Source of the DNA: Diabrotica undecimpunctata
Taxonomy: Eukaryota > Arthropoda > Insecta > Coleoptera > Chrysomelidae
Assembly: GCF_040954645.1 (NCBI RefSeq)
Contig: NC_092803.1
Location: 119,801,461-119,865,460 of the forward strand
Length of the DNA stretch: 64,000 nucleotides
Direction of reading: 5' to 3'
The notes under the pieces were generated by a model that saw nothing but the letters and a program-made list of their open reading frames with translations, searched no databases and was not told where the DNA came from. The position numbers and the translations under genes were made by a program. Below are positions 55,946-64,000 of the stretch, piece after piece. Each line of letters starts with the position of its first letter. Position 1 is the stretch's first letter.

Positions 55946-57600
55946 CACTATTATGAAATAAATGCACCAACAAAAAGAATAATTAAAGAAAAAAAGCAAC
56001 TATACAGAAAATGGCTGACTACAAACAACGATGAAGTTTATAAAGAATATAGAGAAAAAGATAAAGAAGTGAAAAAACAAATAACACAACATAAGAATGA
56101 AGAATGGGAAAGAACCTGCTTAAATATTGAAACATATATAGGAGGTACAAGAACTTCGGAGTCATGGAAAGTACTGAGAGGATTGAAACAAAACTCAAAA
56201 GAAAAAATTAAATTGGGAAATATACAGGACAAAGAATTGAAAGACTATTACAAGGAACTGTTAACAGAACAAAGACCACAATTCATTGGAAAAGAAAACA
56301 GGCGAAGACGAAGCAGATCCCCACAACAAGAAATAGAAATAACAGATAGGGAAATGAGAACTGCCATAAAAGCAATCAAAAATAAGAAAGCACCGGGACC
56401 TGGAGGCATCTCACTTGAGCTTATAAAATACGGATAAAAAAAATAGAGCAAGCGATAGCTTGGTATGATATGCATAGACCACATATACACACTGGAACAA
56501 CTGTTGGAAAAGAAAAAAGCAAAAAATAGAGATATAAATTTGGCATTTGTGGTACTGATAAAGGCGTATAACTGTACCAAGGTCAGAACTATGGGAGGCA
56601 ATGTACAAATTAGAAATAAAGACGGAACTCATAGAAGCTACAAAAGCTCTGTATAAAGAAAATAAAGTGTCCATTAAAATAGGAACAAGAATCATAGGAG
56701 ACTTCACCACAACAAAAGGGCTCCTGCAGGGTTGTTCCATATTTCCAACTCTATTCAAAAATATACTTAGAGAAAGCCTTGACTACATGGAAAAAAAATG
56801 CGAAGGCATGGGATTACCGGTACGAAACGAATACCTATTTACGTTAAGCTTTGCAGACGATCAAGTAGTGACTGCACAAGACCAAGACGACCTCAGCTAC
56901 ATGATGAAGAAACTACAAGAAGAATATACCAAGGCTGGCCTAGATATTAACCTCGCGAAAACAGAGTACCTATCTACAAGTAAAAAAAAAATAGAAGATC
57001 TACAGATTGATGTCAACGTAACAATCAAAGGAAATGATAAATTCAAATACTTAGGGTTTATAATCACGAAAAAGGCAACAACAGAGGAAGAAATTACACA
57101 AAGATTAGGACAAACAAGAACAGCAATCCGCAACTTAACTCAGTAAGGTGGGATAGACACCTAAATGTGAAGACAAAAACATAGATTTATAAAACATTAG
57201 TGCGAAGTATTATGACATACGGAGCTGAAAATTGGATCATAAACAAGAAAAACAGCAGTAAGATAGTAACAACAGAGATGGAATGCTTGCGAAGATGCTG
57301 CAGAGTAACAAGAATGGATAGGAGAAGTAATGACGAAATAAAGCAAAGAACATAAATAGAAACAGACATAAGAACATATATAGAACAAAAAAGACTAAAG
57401 TGGTATGGACATGTAAGAAGAACTAGCGACAGCAGATGGATAAAGAGAATAACCGAATAGACCCCCATAAGAAGGAGGAAGAGAGGAGGACCCCGAAAAT
57501 CCTGGAGGAACGAAGTAGACGACGCCATGAGTAAGAGAGGCCTAAACAATGGAGAATAGGACAACAGAGAGAGATGGAAACGGTTGAACGAGGGAAGGCG
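55946..57600 (+). pseudogene. LINE ORF2, reverse transcriptase to C-terminus
   Basis: The longest LINE coding remnant in the window. 56069-56437 is the connector and RT start (TAIKAIKNKKAPGPGGISLE then LIKYG). After a break, 56520-56650 holds INLAFVVLIKAYN (the FIDL-KAYD motif, altered). 56601-57146 is open and contains TTKGLLQGCSIFPTLFKNIL (the GLLQGC-LSP-LF motif), then LSFADDQVVTAQDQDDLSYM with the catalytic ADD, KTEYLSTSKKKIEDL and FKYLGFIITKK. Further broken frames to about 57560 give SIMTYGAENWIINKKN and RKRGGPRKSWRNEVDDAMSK. No endonuclease. The 3' side runs into (TA)n at 57622. Same broad family as the LINE at 1959-3255. Confidence 0.82.
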
Positions 57601-57619
57601 GTGAATACTGTAGAATCCC

Positions 57620-57745
<126 letters not shown>

Positions 57746-57784
57746 TCTACCTACGTGATAAAATACCTAAATGCTACTGTACAT

Positions 57785-57990
57785 AAAAGATCAGGAGTAG
57801 CAAATGTTATTGAAAGAATAACAAACACTAAAATGAAACTGGCCATGTAGCAAGAGCAGTTGATGATCGGTGGACAAAAAGAATTTTGGAATGGAGACCC
57901 AAATACAAGCTAAGAGAAACAGAGAACAAAGCATGAGAGAGTTCTATGTCCAGCAGTGGAAGTTGGAGTCTAGATGATGAAAATTCATAA
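57785..57990 (+). pseudogene. RTE-like LINE extreme C-terminus
   Basis: Contains ANVIERITNTKMKLA then AVDDRWTKRILEWRPK, the ending block DVIERIRKLKWNWAGHVAR---DRWT--ILEWRP of RTE-like elements, followed by a VQQWKLESR-like tail. Broken. Confidence 0.6.
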
Positions 57991-58434
57991 ATCCGAATTC
58001 CATTCTTAATAGAAACACATAAAAATAAAAACGAAAGTAGTTTTATTTATGCGTATAATGAAACCTATTTACTTTTTTCCGAAAGCCATTTTTCCGAAAT
58101 ATGATTTTTGGTTGTTTTTTATAGCTTTAATAGGTGGTTAGCGATTATGTGGATTATAAATCTAATAAAATCTTGTGTTTACTAAGATAACACAAATTTT
58201 ACCGATTTCTTCTTCTTCTTTTTAAGGTGCCTTATTAATTTACTGAATGTTGGAGACAATTCTTGCATACTTCCTTATATTCTATCTATTCTTGTTATGT
58301 TCGTTCATTCCCTTATATTCTTTAGCCATAAGTATTTTTTTTTCTCCCGAATGCTTCAATTTTTCCCTCCATAATTAATTTAAAAAATTGGTACTTGTAA
58401 TTCCTAAATATGTGACACTTCTTCTTCTTGTAGT
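57991..58434. other. AT-rich spacer
   Basis: No gene recognised. Confidence 0.4.
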
Positions 58435-59215
58435 CCCTATCCGTTTCGGATGTTGGCTACCATCATGGCAATCTGTATTTTGCAAACTGCGGCTCTGAAA
58501 AGATTTGTGGTTCTTGTGTTGAACCACATACGTAGATTTTTCAGCCAGGAAATTCTTCGCCTTCCTGGTCCTCGTTTTATATGTGACACAGGTGGGTTAA
58601 TTTCCTTTGCTTCACTATTTGCAGCAGTTTTCTTGCTCTCCCTTCTTCTTCTTCTTCTTCTAATTTAATCTTCTCCCTATTTGGCGTAATAATTTGACGT
58701 TGGTTGTATGATCCCTCCAGAGAATTTTAAGCATTATCCTGAACACAACAAAGACATTCAGAAGGCCTCAAAGGCGATTCGTGGCATTAGCTCTTATTAT
58801 CCAAGTCTCCACCCAATACAGCAGAACTAACTAAATATAGCATTTTACAAATTATAGTATACCGTTTAATTAAACTCTTGTTGCAAATAAGCAGATTTAT
58901 CATACCCGCAAATGTTGCTCTTGTCTATTTAATTCTATTCTGCTACCTATCTCTGAGTCCTGAGTTATCCATCTTCCGGGATATCTAAACTTTATGAATA
59001 TTATTACCGTTTACATTTATACTTAAAAGTATATTTGGTGTTCTGATACCCACCATTACTTTCGTTTTATCTATATCAATTTTTAAACCAAATTATTCTC
59101 CTGTATTTAATCTATCAACAGAACGTTGTAGTGCTTTCTGGATGGCTTTTTTCAGTAAAAGTTGTTGTTAGTCAGTTTGCCCTGAAATATCTGCTTTATT
59201 TAATAGGTCATCATA
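58435..59215 (-). pseudogene. LINE reverse transcriptase C-terminal remnant
   Basis: Minus-strand order from about 59200: LQRSVDRLNTGEEFGLKI-like sequence, then DKTKVMVGIRTPNILLSINV, then KIDNSG and ARATFAGMINLLI segments. Toward 58440 it ends in SHIKRGPGRRRISWLKNLRM then WFNTRTTNLFRAAVCKIQIA and MMVANIRNG. This last block is the very common C-terminal ending of an insect LINE family (GPGRRR-SWL-NLR-W----T-LFRAA--K--IA-M-AN-R). Several frameshifts. Dead. Confidence 0.75.
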
Positions 59216-60955
59216 TTAAATAAATCCTCAATACAAACATAACTTTATCAATAATCAAGAAAGTACCTTGGTATCTTTCGAACCAAATCATTTATCAATC
59301 AACTAAGAGTTCTTCTTAGACCCTTCATAAAAAAAGTACTTAAACGTAGAGAAAAAGACAGAAACCCATCAAGATGCTTTGCAAGTATTAGTTCAGCTAC
59401 AAATTGCCCGAAGGTTAATATGACTAAAACAAGATACTAAACTTTCTGTGGCGGGATCACTTCTTCAAAATTTATACGACCAATAGTACGTCATTTGAAT
59501 AGCTTTTTTGTTAGTTTTTACTAAGTCAAGATCAGTGCATTATTGTTTTAATTCATTGTAAACCCATAAATACTCAGGATTTGTACTTCACAACAGACGC
59601 CTTTGTCCTCATCGGAATACCTTCATATTTTTAATTTATACTAACATCGGTATGTGCCGCTTATAAGTCTATTAAGTGACCTCCGCATGGTATGGTATAA
59701 TTAATGACTTCAGCCATCTCTTCTTTTAGACCTATAATGTCAAAACAGTTTCCCTCGAAAGCTAAAATCGATGTTTAATAGTAGTTTTAAATTGGAACTG
59801 TGGAACTCATAAAACTTCTACGAAATTTCAATATTGGTGGGTGCCTTGGCTGACCAAATATGAGACGGTGAATGCCAACTCTCTCATTTCTTTATTTCTT
59901 CTTTTTAATTTCAATTGGCTGGTGAGAGTGTGCAGAATGGGCCCAAATCGGAACTGACTACTCATTGCAGAGAAACACACATTCAGGGCGGCGGTTCTGG
60001 GCACACTTGTCAGAGCTCGTCAACTTGTTCCAGTTAGCTTAGACATTAGTTATTTCTCAAAAAAATTTTTGCTTTGATGTCTTTAAAATGGCTTTTAAAT
60101 ATAAGACTGTGCACTAATTTTACCTCAAATTATGTTGGTGCTGTGTCACTCTAAGAGTTCATCTCCCTATATTATATTTAATTTTCTTAGTCTTCCTAGC
60201 TTGTCGACGGTTAAGATGGTTAAAGCCTACTTTGGTTTTTTTATATGTATTTGAGTCTTAGTGAATTACCGTAATAGTATTCTGCCAATTCTTGTAGCGT
60301 GACCAACAGTTTAGTTACTACTTATTCAAAACACCTTAAAATCGACGCTATATATCATCATAAATAAAACGTAATATTCTGAAGTAGTGTGGCAAATTGT
60401 AATTATAAGTATTAAAAAGAAGACATGCAATCATACTCCCTTGTGATAGATCATTTTTCCAAGTTCTCCAGCAGATCGTCTGGTGTTGTAAAGTAACGAA
60501 GGACTGACCGTTCCAAAGATTTTTTTAACATTATTTATAGTGTTTGGAATCTATTGGTACTAAAACAAGATTAAAACAACCGTATGAAGAGAAGGTCTCT
60601 TGAATATAAGAGTTTACATCACGCTAATTTTGTAAGATCATATACAATCCCACTTTTTATGACGTATCATTTGTTCAAAAACCTTACTTAGATGGAATTG
60701 GCAGACTGACAAATAAGCCAAAGTATTCGGTTTTGAGAAACAGACAAACATGCAAAAGAAACGAATTATAGTCTAGGAGCCAGCGTGGGGTAGCACTTTT
60801 ATGTCTTCCTCAATAATACCTTGACGTTTTTTTATGTTTTTTGTTGCGTATAGTAGATTTTTAGAGGCAATCAGGCTGAAAATCCATTAGATAATTTGTT
60901 ATTAATAATTTAGTTATTTAATTAATTGCGTCCTAAACTATTACGTTGCAAAATT
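59216..60955. other. Spacer without recognised gene
   Basis: No protein family recognised in 1.7 kb; AT-rich with scattered short open frames. Confidence 0.4.
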
Positions 60956-60959
60956 GCTT

Positions 60960-61690
60960 TATCTTTTTAACAAAATAGTTATAACAATTAAAATTTAAAA
61001 ATTTCATTAAAACGTTATGAATTAATTTGTTTATAAGAAATTTAAGCAAAATTAAGTTATAAATCTGGCTAATTAACGTTATGGAACAACTCAAAACGAA
61101 CATTTTAAGCTTTAGTAAATGCTTATATGGAACTTTTACTCGCGCGTTCTGAGACTCACGGTCAGCTCGCAGCGAATGCGAGCGCGCCTAAATTAATTTT
61201 TAATATCTCAAAAAAAAAATTAACATAGAAACATTTAACAAAGCTTACCATATTCGTTTTGAGTTGTTTTATAACTTCCATTATCCAAACTGCCAACGTT
61301 TACGGTTCAATTTTGTTTAAAACTCTTATAGACAAATTAATTCACCACTTTTTAACGAAAATTTTAACTATAAACTGCTATTTTATTTATAATGATAATA
61401 TAATATATATCTCAGAATCTACATGGATTTTACGTATTTATTGGGTTTTATTCGCTGCGAGCTGGCGGTGCACCTCAAAGAGTTCTTTTAAAAGTTCCAT
61501 ATTATATCTTAATCAAAAATTAACATAGAAACATTTAGTAAAGCTTAAAATGTTTATTTCTTTTTGTTCTATAACTATCATAAGCCAGATTTTTTAAGTT
61601 TATAGCTCAATGTTAATTATTTATATTTCTTATAAACAAATATATAAAAAAAAATTTTAATTTTTCATTGTTATAACTTTTTTATCAGTA
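60960..61690. repeat. Foldback repeat, about 730 bp
   Basis: The left arm (about 60960-61210) and right arm (about 61440-61690) are diverged inverted copies. Pairs include gttataacaatt/aatttttcattgttataac, ttgtttataagaaat/atttcttataaac, and atatggaacttt ... agctcgcagcgaat against attcgctgcgagct ... aaagttccatat. The direct pair aattaacatagaaacattta (61218 and 61517) lies inside. Non-coding; probably a non-autonomous DNA transposon or hairpin satellite unit. Confidence 0.6.
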
Positions 61691-62711
61691 AAGATAAAGT
61701 AGCTCTGCAAAATTTGTTCTAAGCTAAAACAATTACCTTTGAAATGAGGGGGTTTTGAAAGTTAATTATACGTATGAAAGCTGAGTTATACTTGGAAAAG
61801 CCCCATCGAAGGTCTATTTTGCAATTGTTTTTCACGAAATTTGTTATAACCCCGGTTAAACAATCAGAGTAAAGTTTACCAAACGTCATTTTATTCATTT
61901 TTTTAAAATGAACAATTTTCATTTTGGTATAATTAAATATCTCTAATAGTTTAGGAAATATAATCATTTAAATAATTAAATTACTAATAACAAATTTTTA
62001 CATAACAGTGCATACTCAACCACCCCTCCCCGGCTCCTTGACTATTAAGCCTAGTCTACTTTTATTTTTCAACGTAGCAACTTACTTCGTTTTCAAATTT
62101 ACTTAATTAATGTAAAATATTTTGGTGTTGAATATACAAATATTATAAAAAATCTCAAAAATGGAAGATAATTTTGAGAGGTAAATGAGAATAACCGAGG
62201 GAGGAGAAGAAAGAAATGCGGGTTGCGGATTAGAATAAAAAATCTATATTAGATTTTTTAGCACCACCCTATGGCAAGAGTCCATCAAGATGCATTTTTA
62301 ACTTTACGACTTGCAATATGCAAAACAGTCATATAAATCAAACATATCACTAAGATTTTAATTATTTTTCATTTCATACTGCTACATACAGAAGACTTAC
62401 AACCCACATTTAATATTTATGGGTTTAATCCTTATTAACTAGGCAATAAAGATGATTGAGAGATCCTTCTAATACTAGACGAGAATAAAAAACACGGTAC
62501 GTAATTAATTTCAATATGCAAATCGGTAGCGAAACGTCGGAGAAATAACAAAATGTAATAACCGTATTAATTTGTTTAAAAGTGAAAAGCGGCATAAAAA
62601 AGTTAGAATCTAGTTAAAGTAAATCGCATCACTAAGTAATAAAGCCATAAGCGTATCTAAAGGGATTAGTCGTTGTTAGTGTATTACTAACGGCGTAATC
62701 ATTTATATATA

Positions 62712-62715
<4 letters not shown>
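61691..62715. other. Spacer without recognised gene
   Basis: AT-rich. An 82-codon minus-strand frame (61967-61719) matches nothing I recognise. Confidence 0.4.

Positions 62716-62780
<65 letters not shown>
62716..62780. repeat. (TA)n microsatellite
   Basis: About 65 bp of TA repeats, on the 3' side of the minus-strand Penelope-like signature. Confidence 0.95.
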
Positions 62781-62783
<3 letters not shown>

Positions 62784-62859
62784 AAAAAGGAGTACGACCG
62801 TTAATCCAATATAAATAAGGATAACTCGAAGAGTGGTCAATTTTTCGGTCAAAAGGTGG

Positions 62860-62950
62860 AGAAAAAAGACAAAGAAGTTGGCTAGTTCATCTATTTACTT
62901 GAAGACGTTTCGCTCTCTAATTAAAAAGCATCATCAGTTCATCTAAAAAG
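62860..62950 (-). other. Penelope-like 3'-end signature
   Basis: Minus strand reads aactgatgatgcttttta then attagagagcgaaacgtctt, the CTGATGATGC ... GCGAAACGTC pattern of Penelope-like element ends. No coding part is visible upstream. Confidence 0.5.
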
Positions 62951-63299
62951 CACAATATGAAAAACCAAACATCCATAGAGTGTTCTCATCCAAGTTAATA
63001 TAAATGTGTTACCTCAAAAAGACATGCAGCAGTTAGTGTTGTAAAATGTAAAGAAGCTTAAAAAACTAGACATTAATTTTTTTTTATTTAAAGAAATAAA
63101 GTCGCATCCACCCAAAAGTTATTAGCGACATTCCTGTAACATTTGTAATAATATTGAATTTAACATTTGTAACAATCAATCATTGTAACAACGAATTACC
63201 ATTTTGTGAACAATTGAACATTTGTAACAATTAATTAAGTTAAATTTTGTGTAACATATTTATACATTTTAAGTAACCTAATAAATTGTTCGGAACTAA
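62951..63299. other. Spacer with aacatttgtaac repeats
   Basis: Three loose copies of aacatttgtaa between 63138 and 63230. No gene recognised. Confidence 0.4.
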
Positions 63300-63960
63300 A
63301 CTTTTGCTGAGGAGTGCTGCTTTCAGGTTATTTGGCAAATTGTAAGACTGTCTTTGATTTACATATTTAGGACAGTCTACCAAGAAGTGCTTTATACTGT
63401 CTACTGTATTGCATGTTTCGCATTTTGGAGGTTCACTATTTGAGAAGAGATAGGCATGAGTATACCTACAGTGTCCAAATCGTAGACGTGTAATAATAGT
63501 TTGGCATCTTCTACTTCTGGCTGTGGACTTCCATAAAAAAATATCACTTTTGATAGTTCTGAGAAACTAGAGTCATTCCACTCCCGATTCCACGCACTTA
63601 ACCTTATTTTTGAAATAAACTTTTAGATCGCCTGCGATACTCCTACACTCTGTTTTTGATGTGTCACTGGTGATAGCGTTACGCGCACTAGTATCTGCTT
63701 CTTCATTTCCTTCTATGTCTATATGAGATGGTATCCATAGGAAGTGGACTCTTCTGAAATTTTCTTGTGCTTTTATTAATTTGGCCCTTATAATTTTCTC
63801 AATGGGGTGATTAGAATAGGATTAGGATATACATTTTGCTTAGCTTTGACTGCACTGAGAGAGTCAGAAAGGACTAGACAACAAGTGATGTTTTTAATTA
63901 ATGTTGGCTTAACTAAGATGTGTCACTTTCCGCTTCCGATGCCTCGCTGTTAATATAATT
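63300..63960 (-). pseudogene. I/jockey-clade LINE, RNase H and C-terminus
   Basis: On the minus strand from about 63885: CCLVLSDSLSAVKAKQNVYP, the RNase H motif DS-SA--AI. A broken RVHFLWIPSHIDIEGNEEAD-like block follows near 63750-63710 (usual W-PSH-GI-GNE-AD). Then come ARNAITSDTS near 63680, AWNREWNDSSFSELSKVIFF near 63590-63530, RRRCQTIITRLRFGHCRYTH-type residues, and a terminal zinc-knuckle-like PPKCETCNTVDS stretch near 63420. RNase H followed by this tail is typical of I-clade LINE ORF2. It may extend past the window edge; the polymerase part is not present here. Frames broken. Confidence 0.7.
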
Positions 63961-64000
63961 AAGGATTTTTTTCTTTATGGACGTGAATTTACGTTTTATG
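63961..64000. other. Window edge
   Basis: Too short to interpret; may be LINE continuation. Confidence 0.2.

Noticed and set aside
58450..58668. 72-codon plus-strand frame with hydrophobic end
   Set aside because: Antisense shadow of the conserved minus-strand LINE C-terminus (GPGRRRISWLKNL...).

Overview
This 64 kb window looks like repeat-dense, AT-rich intergenic DNA from an insect nuclear genome. A large beetle genome is plausible but the window does not prove it. I recognise no host gene, tRNA, rRNA, operon or CRISPR array. Nearly every protein-like stretch belongs to a transposable element (TE), and most are broken by stops, frameshifts or internal deletions. TE classes present: hAT (two nested), Tc1/mariner (at least four), piggyBac, pogo/Tigger, PIF/Harbinger, several LINE lineages (R1-, jockey/I- and RTE-like), Penelope-like elements (PLEs) with GIY-YIG nuclease remnants, copia, BEL/Pao, and a Ty3/gypsy errantivirus-like provirus. 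Eleven long (TA)n tracts, mostly 45-160 bp, lie between or beside them.

Layout. 0.6-4.8 kb: a four-deep nest, in which a hAT element with its target-site duplication (TSD) is split by a second hAT-like element, which carries an R1-like LINE 3' end, itself split by a LINE bounded by inverted repeats. 5.2-9.5 kb: PLE remnants, an ACTTCCGG-rich stretch, (TA)n tracts and a mariner relic. 10-11.7 kb: a jockey-like LINE and a second mariner relic. 14.65-18.45 kb: an almost whole mariner (one stop codon) next to a piggyBac. 18.5-22.2 kb: a possible LTR, a 5'-truncated R1-like LINE with 15-bp TSD, and a LINE reverse-transcriptase relic. 23.5-25.5 kb: deleted copia. 27.5-30.6 kb: BEL/Pao end, PIF/Harbinger derivative and a 1 kb foldback repeat. 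32-36.3 kb: a decayed multicopy repeat-family gene, three LINE relics and pogo. 36.7-37.0 kb: a 260-bp near-perfect hairpin element with 14-bp TSD. 37-41.5 kb: dispersed and tandem repeats, LINE tail, PLE.

42.47-50.89 kb holds the youngest and most complete element, an errantivirus-like provirus on the minus strand. Its two 328-bp LTRs differ at one base. It carries gag, protease, reverse transcriptase/RNase H/integrase and an Env with a furin-type site and a membrane anchor, plus a 3' splice site placed just after the pol stop. Its protease and polymerase frames are separated at an (AAAAT)5 tract. 51-64 kb: RTE-, jockey- and I-type LINE relics, a mariner relic, (TA)n tracts, a promoter-like block with heat-shock-element motifs, and another foldback repeat.

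Most worth following up: (1) a family whose members have variable-length 12-14 bp TSDs, as in LINE insertion, but are built as inverted repeats, once as a pure hairpin and once around a LINE reverse transcriptase; (2) the young provirus, with direct repeats and a degenerate motif array in its leader; (3) the TATA/initiator/heat-shock-element block near 53.5 kb; (4) the recurrent placement of PLE and mariner ends next to (TA)n tracts.
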